Assembly (NCBI GenBank): GCA_963827705.1
Contig: CAWHBN010000017.1
Span: 124,001-188,000 of the forward strand
Source: JACDAN01 sp963827705
GTDB taxonomy: Bacteria > Actinomycetota > Thermoleophilia > Gaiellales > Gaiellaceae
DNA: 64,000 nucleotides
Direction of reading: 5' to 3'
Position 1 is the stretch's first letter. Each line of letters opens with the position of its first letter. The notes beneath the pieces were generated by a model, which saw only the letters and a program-made list of their open reading frames with translations, was not told where the DNA came from and searched no databases. The translations under genes were made by a program, and so were the position numbers. Shown piece by piece: positions 18,242 through 27,301 of this stretch.

Positions 18242-18860
18242 AGCGCCCGGCGACGTCCGGTCGGACGTTCGCGCAGGCAGCGGCCGACGACGGGATCGTG
18301 CTCGAGAGTCAGTCGTTCGACTGGCTCTCCGAACAGGGCCACGTCGGGCTCGAACGCGTTGCGAAGGCCCGGCGTGATCCGACGCTCGTGGCGCCCGTGA
18401 CGGCGGCGGTCGAGCAGCTCGACGCGATCTACGCCCGCCTCAGCGGGGACGTCTCCGTCCTCCACGCGGCTCGGGAGAACCTGCTGCTCGCCGGTCGACC
18501 TGGTGCACGAGCCGACCGGGACCGTGATCGAGGTCGACGAGCGGCTCACTTCACCTCGTTCCGCCTGGCCGCCCTCGACCTCTATCGAGCCGAAGCCCCG
18601 TGTCGCGTTCGACGTCGACGAGCACAAGGAGCTGTGCCGCGCGTGGTGCTCCCGCACCGACGGCCTCGACCGCGGCCTGGCGGCGAAGGGCTTCGGGTTC
18701 GGCGGCGTGCAGCGGGAGCGCGCGTACCACGATGCGCTGCTCGACCTCGCCACGCCGGCGATGGGCCACCCGCCCGTCGTCCGGATCGCGGCAGTGGACG
18801 AGAGACGGCGCCGCGGCCTACCGGCGCCACCGGGACTCGCTCCGGACGCTGCTCTCCTAG
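18234..18860 (+). CDS. Unknown protein, about 206 residues, about six frameshifts
   Basis: I do not recognise this family. Joining frames by removing single extra bases (near 18255, 18495, 18550 twice, 18598, 18803) gives a continuous protein: TFAQAAADDGIVLESQSFDW, then ARENLLLAGDLVHEPTGTV, IEVDERHFTSFRLAALDLY, FDVDEHKELCRAWCSRTDG, and YRRHRDSLRTLLS at the TAG. The length after repair (621 nt) divides exactly by three. The EVDE-x-HFTSFRL core loosely recalls acidic metal-binding cores of restriction-like nucleases, but this is weak. The GTG start is assumed from its overlap with the kynureninase stop. Confidence 0.5.
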
Positions 18861-19114
18861 GTCCGGTCGGGCCCTTCGTACCCGTCGATCACGGACACGT
18901 TGACCGTCGAGCACCGCCCGCAGCGAACCCTCACCTTCTTGGTCATCTGCACTGGTTGCATCGCCTCGGCGAGGAGGTTGCCGCACTCCACACAGACGTA
19001 GTCGTCCGGGCCGTTCCCGCGGAAGACCGGCCGATCGGGGTCCTCCTGAAGCGCGGTCCCGCCGTCGCGCGGCACCTCGCCCTCAAGGACCTCTCGCATC
19101 GGAATCGTCGCCAT
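18857..19114 (-). CDS. Small zinc-ribbon protein
   Basis: An 85-residue protein with two CxxC pairs, YVCVECGNLL and VRCGRCST, spaced as in a zinc ribbon (residues 40-68). The N-terminal 35 residues are acidic and probably unfolded. Function unknown. It lies 5 bp downstream of the second coxG gene on the same strand, so the two are probably co-transcribed; its TAG overlaps the TAG of the converging unknown gene. Confidence 0.7.
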   Translation of the reverse strand: MATIPMREVLEGEVPRDGGTALQEDPDRPVFRGNGPDDYVCVECGNLLAEAMQPVQMTKKVRVRCGRCSTVNVSVIDGYEGPDRT

Positions 19115-19119
19115 CGCGG

Positions 19120-19551
19120 TCAGAGGGTGGCGAGCTTGCCGCTGAAGTCCTTGACCAGCGCGTCCAGGACGCCGTGGACGACGCCCTCGCCCATCGACGC
19201 GGCTTTTCCGGTGATCTGTGCGTTGGTGTTGACCGTCCCTCCGCCGTCCGTGAGCGAGAAGGCGACCTCGGCGTTCGCATAGCCCGATCCGCCCTGCTCC
19301 TTGGACTTGACGTTCATCACCATGCGGTGGGCCTCCGGGTCCTGCTCGACGATCTCGACGGTTCCGGCGAAGATCATCGACATCGCCCCCATCTTGATGT
19401 CGATCTGCGCCTTGACGGAGTCTGGCCCGGTCTTCTCGAGGACGCTGGCTCCCTGGACGCACGGGACCAGGCGCTCGAGGTCGAGAATCGCTGCGTAGAC
19501 CTCGTCGATCGGCTTCTCGGTGGAGAACGGATGCTCGAGCCTGACGGCCAC
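19120..19551 (-). CDS. coxG: CoxG family SRPBCC protein
   Basis: A 143-residue protein of the CO dehydrogenase subunit G family. The start VRLEHPFSTEKPIDEVYAAI is followed by LVPCVQGASVLE, the family glycine/cysteine turn, IDIKMGAMSMIFAGTVEI, and the C-terminal helix GVVHGVLDALVKDFSGKLA. The fold makes a hydrophobic pocket; in mycobacteria CoxG has been reported to carry menaquinone between membrane and CO dehydrogenase. It lies close to the CO dehydrogenase cluster but on its own small transcript with the zinc ribbon, divergent from the YceI-SOD fusion. Confidence 0.82.
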   Translation of the reverse strand: MAVRLEHPFSTEKPIDEVYAAILDLERLVPCVQGASVLEKTGPDSVKAQIDIKMGAMSMIFAGTVEIVEQDPEAHRMVMNVKSKEQGGSGYANAEVAFSLTDGGGTVNTNAQITGKAASMGEGVVHGVLDALVKDFSGKLATL

Positions 19552-19588
19552 CGCGAGACCCTAGCCGACCGTGCTCTAGGCTCCGCGC

Positions 19589-20710
19589 ATCTCGATCCCG
19601 CCAGGCACGTACAAGCTCGGGCCCAAGAACGGCACCCTGTCGGTGAGGACCGAGCGCACAGGGGCAGCGGCCAAAGCCGGACACGACCTCCTGATCCACG
19701 TCCTCGGCTGGGAGGCGACGCTCGAGGTCGGCGAGGCGACCAGCATCGCGCTCGACGTCGACCCCACGTCCCTCAGTGTCCGTGAGGGCACCGGGGGGAT
19801 GCAACCGCTCGGGTACGAGGACAAGGCGAACATCGAGCAGACGATCAACGACGAGGTCCTGCTGCGCAAGAGCATCGAGTTCAGGTCGACCTCGGTGCAG
19901 CGAGCCGACGGCGGGCTCAGGGTGGAGGGCGAGCTGACACTGGTCGGCGAGACCCGTCCGCTCACGTTCGAGCTCGCGGTCGGGGAGGGCGGCAAGGTCA
20001 GCGGCCGAGTCGTCGTCACGCAGAGCAACTGGGGAATGACGCCCTACACGGGTCTGTTCGGAGCGTTGAAGGTCGCCGACGACGTGGAAGTCGCGATCGA
20101 CGCCACGCTCCCGTCGGAGGCGGCGACCCACGACGAGCTCGCGCCCCGCGAGCTCAAGCCGGCGTTGCTGGACCTCGACGGGATCTCACGATTGACGGTC
20201 CTTGCCCACTACAAGCTCTACGAGGGCTACGTCGAGAAGCGGAACGCGATTCTCGCGCAGCTCGCCGGGGCCGACGCAGACCTGCGGGCGCTGAAGATCG
20301 ACCTCTCCTTCGCGATCGGCGGGATCAAGAACCACGAGCTCTACTTCGAGCACCTCGGCGGGGAAGGCGGCAATCCGGCCGGCCCGATCCGGCGGTTGAT
20401 CGCGCGCGACTTCGGATCGGCCGAGGCGTGGCGCGCCGACCTGAAGGCAAGCGGGATGGGCGGCCGCGGCTGGGCGTGGACGGCCTACGACTGGGACGAG
20501 GGCCGGCTCTTCAACTACGTCGGCGACGCGCAGAACACCTTCCCGGTCTGGAACGCGACGCCGCTCGTGGCGCTCGACGTCTACGAGCACGCGTACGTCC
20601 TCGACTTCCAGAACGACCGCGCGGCCTACATCGATGCGTTCTTCGCCAACCTGGACTGGGGCGCCGTGAACGACCTGGTCAGGAAGAACCAGATCCCGCT
20701 GACACGGTGA
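19589..20710 (+). CDS. Fusion of YceI-like lipocalin domain and Fe/Mn superoxide dismutase
   Basis: A protein of about 373 residues. The N-terminal half is YceI-like: IPPGTYKLGPKNGTLSV, GAAAKAGHDLLIHVLGWEA, VVVTQSNWGMTPYTGLFGAL. The C-terminal 180 residues are a superoxide dismutase: IKNHELYFEHLGG holds the second His ligand, GRGWAWTAYDW follows, and DVYEHAYVLDF holds the Asp-His ligand pair. The first-ligand helix reads LAHYKLYEGYV rather than the classical HHxxHHxxYV. YceI domains bind isoprenoid/quinone-type lipids. No ATG or GTG fits the YceI start; ATC at 19589 sits 6 nt after a TAGGCT box (19577-19582), while the first GTG (19643) would remove the first YceI strand. Confidence 0.78.
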   Translation: MSIPPGTYKLGPKNGTLSVRTERTGAAAKAGHDLLIHVLGWEATLEVGEATSIALDVDPTSLSVREGTGGMQPLGYEDKANIEQTINDEVLLRKSIEFRSTSVQRADGGLRVEGELTLVGETRPLTFELAVGEGGKVSGRVVVTQSNWGMTPYTGLFGALKVADDVEVAIDATLPSEAATHDELAPRELKPALLDLDGISRLTVLAHYKLYEGYVEKRNAILAQLAGADADLRALKIDLSFAIGGIKNHELYFEHLGGEGGNPAGPIRRLIARDFGSAEAWRADLKASGMGGRGWAWTAYDWDEGRLFNYVGDAQNTFPVWNATPLVALDVYEHAYVLDFQNDRAAYIDAFFANLDWGAVNDLVRKNQIPLTR

Positions 20711-20717
20711 CGGCGGG

Positions 20718-21180
20718 TCAGTCGCGGTAGACGGTCTGCGCGTCGAGCCCGCCCTCGACCCCCGGCGGCAGGGCACCGGTCCCGTGCGCGTAGAGCGCCA
20801 GGTCCTCGATCGTCTTGACCTGCGTCGGGTCGCCTTCGCCGGCTCCGACCCAGGCCCCATTCGACCACGTGAGGGTCTCGGGTGAGGTGTCGAGCGCCAT
20901 GCCGGCGAGCAGCTGCGCCTTGTCGCGAATCTTGCCCGCGGCGCTGACGATCGCCGCCGACGTGCCGCTCGGAAGGGCTCGTGTTGTAGCCGTGGCCGAC
21001 GCCGAACCGGTTGGTGTCGGCGGGCACGACCTTGACGTCCAGGGCCGGGACGCCGAGCTCGTCGGCGACGAGCTGCGCGTACTGCGGCTCCTTCCCGTCG
21101 GGCTCGGTCGTCAGGCTCAGCACCATCTTTCCCGTCGGGTGGACTCGCAGAAAGACTGCTCGGTACGCCTCGTCAGCCAC
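20718..21180 (-). CDS. Stand-alone domain of a CoxL-like molybdenum subunit, one frameshift
   Basis: A protein of about 153 residues aligning only with an internal segment of CoxL. HPTGKMVLSLTTEPDGKEPQ, YAQLVADELGVPALDV and VPADTNRFGVGHGYN correspond to CoxL HPSGKAVVSISAQTQGQ and so on. After one extra base is removed near 20975 it continues GTSAAIVSAAGKIRDKAQL and ends PPGVEGGLDAQTVYRD. No active-site loop, no first Mo domain and no C-terminal Glu are present. The GTG start overlaps the 59-residue gene by 8 nt, so it is an intended operon member rather than debris. It could be a subunit, assembly platform or decoy; unknown. Confidence 0.7.
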
Positions 21181-21352
21181 GGTTTGCCTCGCCTCCTCGG
21201 TCGGGGTCGTCCGCCAGGCGCCGGCGCTCTTGGTGTGCGGTCAGCGCGTTGTGCTCTTCCAGGTCGCAGAAGGCCGGCTGCGGTCCGCCCTGCGGGTGCG
21301 GAGGGACAGCGGGCCGCTCGCAGCCGGGATAGATGCAGATCTTTTCAGTCAT
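21173..21352 (-). CDS. 59-residue cysteine protein at the end of the cox operon
   Basis: A small protein starting at ATG 21352. The sequence opens MTEKICIYPGCERPAVPPHP and continues with FCDLEEHNALTAHQERRRL. Two cysteines spaced C-x4-C followed by C-x4-H suggest a single zinc site. Its start overlaps the coxE stop by 8 nt (ATGACTGA) and its stop overlaps the next gene by 8 nt, so it is translated as part of the operon. No known function. Confidence 0.7.
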   Translation of the reverse strand: MTEKICIYPGCERPAVPPHPQGGPQPAFCDLEEHNALTAHQERRRLADDPDRGGEANRG

Positions 21353-22637
21353 CGGTCACCCACCCCGGGGTGGTCTTGCCCCTGCTCGGGCCGTGGCCGC
21401 TCGGCATCGCGACCGAACTTCCCGCAACCGGCGTCGCGCTGGCCCACGGCTCCTCCGCCTCGGCCTCGGGCGCCTGCGGCGGCTCGCGGCGCCACGACCC
21501 CTCCCTGATCGCCTCGACGACTTCCTCGAGGGCCTCGAAGTTGTGGCCGCTCACGAGTGCGTCGCAGTACGGCAGGGCGGCTCTCATGCCTCCCGACCGC
21601 ACCGAGAAGTCACCCGCGCTCATGCGCGGATTGACCCAGACGATCCGATGGGCCAGGCGCGCCAGGCGCTCCATCTCGCGCCCGACGAGCATCGAGTCGC
21701 CACGCTCCCAGCCGTCGGAGAGGATCACGATCACGGCCCCTCGGGCCATGCCGCGGCGACCGTGCCGGTTGTTGAACTCCCGCAGCGCGTCTCCGATCCT
21801 GGTCCCGCTGGACCAGTCCGGAGCGGTCTCCGCGGCGCGCTGGATCGCGCGCTCGGGGTTGCGGGAAGCCAGCGCCCGGGTCAGGCGGGTGAGCCGAGTC
21901 GCGAACGCGAACGCCTCGGCATTCGGCCCGCTGCCCGCCGCGCAGGTGAGGAACTGGAGGTACGCCCGCGCGTAGGGCTCCATCGAGCCGGAGATGTCGC
22001 AGAGCATCACCAGCCTCCGGCGGGTCACGCGTCGGTGGCGGCGCGCGAGCCGGATCGGATCGCCCGCCGTGCGCAGGCTCGCGCGCAGGGTCCGGCGCAG
22101 GTCGATGTGCTCTCCGCGGCGCCCCTTCTCGTAGCGGCGCGTTCGCCGCGGCGGAGCGGCCAGCTGCAGCCGCGACATCAGCCGATAGAGCTGCGCGAGC
22201 TCGTGTGGCTCGAGCTGGTCAAAGCTCTTCTGGCCGAGCCGCTCCTCGTCGCTGGCGATCAGCGACGGCACCTCGAGCTCGGCCGGATCCTCGTCCTCGT
22301 CGTCGGTGCTCGGCGGCGAGGTGCGCCAATCGACCGGACGCGTCGCGATGGTCTCCTCGGAATCGTCATCCTCGGCCTCCCGTCTGCCGAAGACCGAGAA
22401 GAACACGGCGTCGAACGCATCGACCTGAGCGGGATCGGAGACGAACACCGCGCGGGCCGTCCAGTACAGCCGCCGGCGTGAGATCGGCCGCACGAGCGTG
22501 AGCGCCTCTGCGAAACCGACCGACCGGCCAGGCGTGATCGCAACGCCCGCATCGCGCAGACGCCTGCTCAGCGCGCTGACGAGCGGCGGGAGGTCGAGCT
22601 CGATCGTCTCGACGCCGAACGCCGGCCTGTCAGTCAC
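21345..22637 (-). CDS. coxE: CoxE, von Willebrand factor A domain maturation protein
   Basis: A 430-residue VWA-containing protein. The metal-dependent adhesion motif LCDISGSMEPYARAYLQF (DxSxS) lies about residue 210; the N-terminal half is the CoxE-type helical region FAEALTLVRPISRRRLYWTA, and a basic segment precedes the VWA fold. CoxE works with the MoxR ATPase CoxD in building the copper-sulfur-molybdenum centre of CO dehydrogenase. GTG start overlaps coxD by 8 nt (GTGACTGA). Confidence 0.87.
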   Translation of the reverse strand: MTDRPAFGVETIELDLPPLVSALSRRLRDAGVAITPGRSVGFAEALTLVRPISRRRLYWTARAVFVSDPAQVDAFDAVFFSVFGRREAEDDDSEETIATRPVDWRTSPPSTDDEDEDPAELEVPSLIASDEERLGQKSFDQLEPHELAQLYRLMSRLQLAAPPRRTRRYEKGRRGEHIDLRRTLRASLRTAGDPIRLARRHRRVTRRRLVMLCDISGSMEPYARAYLQFLTCAAGSGPNAEAFAFATRLTRLTRALASRNPERAIQRAAETAPDWSSGTRIGDALREFNNRHGRRGMARGAVIVILSDGWERGDSMLVGREMERLARLAHRIVWVNPRMSAGDFSVRSGGMRAALPYCDALVSGHNFEALEEVVEAIREGSWRREPPQAPEAEAEEPWASATPVAGSSVAMPSGHGPSRGKTTPGWVTDD

Positions 22638-23548
22638 CGCCGCCCACGAGCTGCTCCAGGCCGGCCGCGCGGATCACCTCCTGGTCCTCGCTGTACTTCA
22701 GCACCGAGCCCGAGCGTGAGGTCCACCGCATCAGCGTCGAGTTGCTCGATGCCGAGCAGGCTCAGGGCCGCCAGCCAGTCGATCGACTCGGCCACGCCCG
22801 GCGGCTTCTGCACGTCGCTCGAGCGCATGCGCGAGACCGCGTTCGCGACCTGCACGGCAAGCGTCTCCGACGAGCCCTTGACGCGGCGGCGCACGATCTC
22901 GACCTCGCGCTCCGGCGTCGGGTAGGCGATCCAGTGGTAGAGGCAGCGCCGCTTGACGGCGTCGTGCAGGTCGCGCGTCCGGTTGGAGGTCAGGACGATG
23001 ACCGGCGGATGCGTGGCGCGGATCGTGCCGATCTCCGGAATCGTCACGCTGGCGTCCGCGAGCAGCTCGAGCAGGAACGCCTCGAAGTCGTCGTCGGCCC
23101 GGTCGATCTCGTCGATCAAGAGCACCGCGGGCCGCGGGCCGGGATGCTCGAGCGCGCGAAGGAGCGGGCGGCGGATCAGGTAGTCGGGGCCGAACAGCTC
23201 CTCCTCGCCGATCGGCGAGCCGCTGGAGTCGGCGAGCCGGATGCTCAGCAGCTGCCGGGGGTAGTTCCACTCGTACAGCGCCTCCGCGACGTCGATGCCC
23301 TCGTAGCACTGCAGGCGAACGAGCGGCGTGTCGAGCACGGTCGCCAGGGACTTCGCCGCCTCCGTCTTGCCGACACCCGCCTCGCCCTCCAGCAGCAAAG
23401 GCTGCGGCAAACGCAGGCTCAGGAACATCGACGTCGCAAGACCCTCGTCGGTGAGGTAGTCGACGTCGGCGAGACGCCGGGCGAGCGTCTCGATGTCGGG
23501 CACGAGCTGGCGGATCTCGCCTGCCGCCTCGCCCGTGACCTTGGTCAC
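22630..23548 (-). CDS. coxD: CoxD, MoxR-type AAA+ ATPase, one frameshift
   Basis: A 305-residue MoxR ATPase. Walker A is EGEAGVGKTEAA (about residue 58), Walker B AVLLIDEIDRADDDF, sensor 1 VIVLTSNRTRDLHDAVKRR. One extra G near 22712 moves the last 25 residues out of frame; repaired, the end reads SVLKYSEDQEVIRAAGLEQL. CoxD acts as a chaperone-like ATPase in assembling the Cu-S-Mo active site of CO dehydrogenase. GTG start overlaps the coxL stop (GTGA). Confidence 0.87.
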
Positions 23549-25930
23549 TGCGGCGGCTCGGGACGCCCCTGCATCGCCGCCCAGACACGAGCCGGAGTGC
23601 AGGGCATGTCGACGTGGTCGACGCCGTGCGTCTCGTGCAGCGCGTCGATCACCGCGTTGACGATCGCCGGCGGCGACCCGACGTTCGGCGACTCGCCGAC
23701 GCCCTTGGCCCCGAGCGGGTGGTGCGGGCACGGCGTGACCGTCTCGCCGAGCTCGAAGTCGGGACGTCTCGAGGGCCGTCGGGATCAGGTAGTCCATGAA
23801 CGACGAGTTCAGGCAGTTGCCCTCCTCGTCGAACGTGAGGACCTCCATCAGCGCGATGCCGATGCCTTCGGCGAGGCCGCCGTGGATCTGGCCGTCGACG
23901 ACCATCGGGTTGATCCGCACGCCGCAGTCGTCGACCGCGATGAAGCGCCTGACGGTGACGTGACCCGTGTCGGGATCGATGTCGACGACGGCGATGTAGG
24001 CCCCGTAGGGGTAGGTGAGGTTCGGCGGGTCGTAGATCACCTGCGCGTCGAGCCCGCCCTCCATGCCTTCCGGCATCTCCTCGCCGCTGTACGCCCTGGC
24101 CGCGATCTCGTCGATCGACGCACCCTTCTCCGGGTCGCCCTTGACGTACCAGCGCCCCTTCTCCCACGCGAGATCGTCCGGGCTCGCCTCGAGCATCGTC
24201 CCGGCGATCCGGCGCGCCTTGTCGCGCACCTTGCGGGAGACGACCGCGACCGCTCCGCCGGACACGGGGGTCGAGCGGCTCCCGTAGGTGCCGAGCCCGT
24301 AGGGCGATCTGTCCGTGTCGCCGTGTCGGACCTCGACGTCCTCCGGCGGGATGCCGAGCTCCTCGGCGACGATCTGCGCGAACGTCGTCTCGTGGCCCTG
24401 ACCCTGCGTCTGCGCGCTGATGCTGACCACGGCCTTCCCGGAGGGGTGCACCCGGAGGTCGGCCCCGTCGTTCATCGCGAGCCCGAGGATGTCCATGTGC
24501 TTGCGGGGGCCGGCGCCGACGCCCTCGGTGAAGAAGGAGACGCCGATGCCCATCAGCTCGCCGCGGGCTCGCTTCTCCGCCTGCTCGCGGCGGAGCTCCT
24601 CGTAGCCGGCCATCTCCATGGCCACGCGCATCGTCTCGGCGTAGTTCCCCGAGTCGTACGTCCAGCCGGTGGTCGTCTCGTACGGGAACTGCTCGGGCGC
24701 GATGAAGCTGCGCATCCGGAGGTCGATCGGGTCGACCTTCATCTCGAGCGCGAGTGCGTCCACCATCCGCTCCACGAGGTAGACGGCCTCGGTGACCCGG
24801 AACGAGCACCGGTACGCGACACCGCCGGGCGCCTTGTTCGAGTAAATGGCCTTGACCTTGACGTGCGACGCCTCGAGGTCGTACGAGCCGCAGACGATGT
24901 GGAAGAACCCGGCCGGGAACTTCGTCGGCTGGGCGGTGCTGTCGAAGGCGCCATGGTCGGCGATCACGTCGACGCGCAGGCCGGTGATCTTGCCGTCCTT
25001 CGAGCACATCTCTGCGCTCATGACGTAGTCGCGGGCGAACCCCGTCGAGACGAGGTTCTCGGTCCTGTTCTCGACCCACTTGACCGGCACGCCGGCGACG
25101 ATCGAGCCGGCGATCGCGCACACGTAGCCGGGATAGACGGGGACCTTGTTGCCGAAGCCGCCGCCGATGTCCTGGCACTGGATCCGGATCATGTGCTCGG
25201 CGAGCCCGGCGACGTGCGCGTAGACCGTGCGGTGGGCGTGCGGCGCCTGGTTGCCGTTGTAGATGTCGAGCTGGCCGGTCTCCGGGTTGAAGTCGGCGAT
25301 CATGCCGCAGGTCTCGAGCGGCGCCGGGTGGCAGCGCGGATAGATGATGTCGCGCGTCACGACGGTGTCGGCCTCGGCGAAGGCGCGGTCCGTCGCCTCC
25401 TCGTCGCCGGCCTCCCAGGTCGGGCTGGCGAGGTTGTCGCGCTGCCCGGTCTTGTCGTCGCGGATCAGCGGCGCGTCGGGGTCGAGCGCCTTGCGGGCGT
25501 TGACGACCGCAGGCAGAGGCTCGTACTCGACGTCGATCAGCTGGAGCGCGTCGTTCGCGGAGTACTCGTCGGTCGCGATCACGAACGCGACCTCCTGGCC
25601 CTGGAACCGGACCTTGTCTCCGGCGAGCACGGCCTGCGTGTCGTACGAAATCGTCGGCATCCACGCGAGCCCCAAGGTCTCGAGGTCCTTGGCGGTGATG
25701 ACCGCGGCGACGTTGGGGTGCGCGAGCGCCCGCGAGGTGTCGATCGAGACGATGCGCGCGTGCGCGTACGGGCTGCGGAGCATGGCCCCGTGGACCATCC
25801 CCGGGAGCCGGATGTCGTCGAGGTAGGTCCCCTTGCCGCGGATGAAGCGCGCGTCCTCCTTCCGCTTCAGCCGGCCGAAGCCGATCGGGCGCTCGGTCGT
25901 GGCGCTGGGGAGGTTCTCGACGGTTGCCAT
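23545..25930 (-). CDS. coxL: Form I carbon monoxide dehydrogenase large subunit CoxL, one frameshift
   Basis: A 794-residue molybdenum-copper subunit. The active-site loop reads AYRCSFR (residues 372-378, about 24797-24817), the exact form I signature AYxCSFR, with Cys375 expected to hold the copper. QDIGGGFGNK and CRCH-like upstream segments match the family. The C-terminus has GAKGVGESPNVGSPPAI with the catalytic Glu, reached after removal of one extra base near 23767 (LETS becomes LETPDFELGE). It oxidises CO to CO2 and passes electrons through CoxS and CoxM towards quinone. It is encoded between coxS and coxD. Confidence 0.93.
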
Positions 25931-25932
25931 GC

Positions 25933-26412
25933 TCAGACCCCCTGTTTCGCGGTTGCTTCGTGCTCGGCAGCCCACTGGACCGCGGCGACGATGTTCTTGT
26001 AGCCCGTGCAGCGGCAGATTCCGCCCGAGATCGCGATGCGGATCTCCTGCTCGGTGGGATTCGGGTTCTCGTCCAGCAAGGCGCGGGTCGTCATCAGCAT
26101 GCCGGGAGTGCAGAAGCCGCACTGAAGGGCGTGCGTCTCGTGGAAGCCCATCTGAATCGGGTCCAGCTGTCCATCGACCTCCAGCGACTCGACCGTGCGG
26201 ATCTCGTGCCCTTCGCACATCGCCGCCAGGATCGTGCAGGACTTCACCGGCTCGCCGTCCATCTGGACCACGCAGGCGCCGCAGTTGGAGGTGTCGCAGC
26301 CCCAGTGCGTGCCGGTCAGGCCGGGCGTCTCGCGGATGAAGTGGATGAGCAGCTGGCGCGGCTCGATCTCGCGGGAGATCCGCTCGCCGTTGACCGTGAT
26401 CGAGACGTTCAT
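25933..26412 (-). CDS. coxS: Carbon monoxide dehydrogenase small (2Fe-2S) subunit
   Basis: A 159-residue iron-sulfur subunit: GCDTSNCGACVVQMDG with KSCTIL for the first [2Fe-2S] centre and LQCGFCTPGMLM with GICRCTGYKN for the second. It links the Mo-Cu site in CoxL with FAD in CoxM. ATG at 26412 is used; the open frame extends further but lies inside coxM. Two bases separate it from coxL. Confidence 0.93.
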   Translation of the reverse strand: MNVSITVNGERISREIEPRQLLIHFIRETPGLTGTHWGCDTSNCGACVVQMDGEPVKSCTILAAMCEGHEIRTVESLEVDGQLDPIQMGFHETHALQCGFCTPGMLMTTRALLDENPNPTEQEIRIAISGGICRCTGYKNIVAAVQWAAEHEATAKQGV

Positions 26413-26414
26413 CG

Positions 26415-27290
26415 TCAGACCTCCTGATGCAGGGCGCGTGCCGTCGCGCGGCGCAGTGCGCGTGTCGTGAGGACGCCGGCGAGGTGGCGCTTGTAGTCGA
26501 CCGGCCCCCGGCCGTCTGCGGTCGGCGAACAATCCTCCGAGGCGATCTGGCCCGCCTGCTCGAACAGGTCCTCCGACGGGCCCTTGCCTCGAAGCAGCTC
26601 CTCCGCCCGGGAGAGGTGGATCGTCGTCAGGCCGACTGCGCTGAGCGCGATTCCGGCCTGGACGATCGTGCCTCCGTCGATCCAGACGGCCGCCGAGGCC
26701 GCGGCGATCGCCCAGTCGCCGGCGCGCCGCTCGACCTTCTCGTGCGCGCTACTGCCTCCCTGGCGAAGCGGAATTCGGACCTCGGTCAGCAGCTCGCCGT
26801 CGCCCACGGCGGTCATGAACGGGCCGACGTGGAAGTCCTCCATCCCGACGACCCGCTCACCGTCGGCGCCGCGGATCACGGTCTTCGCCTTGACCGCGGT
26901 GCAGACGGCCGAGAGATCCTCGGCCGCGTCCGCCTGGCACAGCGAGCCGCCGATCGTCCCGCGGTTGCGCACGACCGGGTCGGCGATCACGTTCTCGGCG
27001 TCGCGGAACACCGGCAGGTGCTCGGCGAGCAGCTCCGAGCTCAACAGGTCCTTGTGGCGCGTCAGCGCCCCGATCCGAATCTCGCCGCCTTCCTCGCGGA
27101 TGTACGAGAGCTCCGCGAGGTCGTTGATGTCGATCAGGTGCTCGGGGTTCGCAAGGCGCAGCTTCATCATCGGAAGCAGGCTGTGGCCGCCGGCGATGAT
27201 CCGCGCGCCGGAGCCGTGCTCCCGGAGCGATGCGATCGCACCCTCGACGCTGGTGGCGCGCTCGTACTCGAATGCCGCAGGTGTCTGCAT
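26415..27290 (-). CDS. coxM: Carbon monoxide dehydrogenase medium (FAD) subunit
   Basis: A 291-residue flavoprotein. IIAGGHSLLPMMKLRLA (about residue 31) is the first FAD motif in the CoxM form AGGHSLxPxMK, and RNRGTIGGSLCQADAAEDL (about residue 110) the second. It accepts electrons from CoxS and donates them to the respiratory chain. The ATG at 27290 follows a GGAGAG ribosome site; 11 bp separate it from the upstream membrane-protein gene. Confidence 0.92.
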   Translation of the reverse strand: MQTPAAFEYERATSVEGAIASLREHGSGARIIAGGHSLLPMMKLRLANPEHLIDINDLAELSYIREEGGEIRIGALTRHKDLLSSELLAEHLPVFRDAENVIADPVVRNRGTIGGSLCQADAAEDLSAVCTAVKAKTVIRGADGERVVGMEDFHVGPFMTAVGDGELLTEVRIPLRQGGSSAHEKVERRAGDWAIAAASAAVWIDGGTIVQAGIALSAVGLTTIHLSRAEELLRGKGPSEDLFEQAGQIASEDCSPTADGRGPVDYKRHLAGVLTTRALRRATARALHQEV

Positions 27291-27301
27291 CTCTCCAGTC
27301 T

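Noticed and set aside
22742..26002. 1086-residue plus-strand open frame
   Set aside because: Antisense shadow of coxL and coxD without any domain-like pattern.
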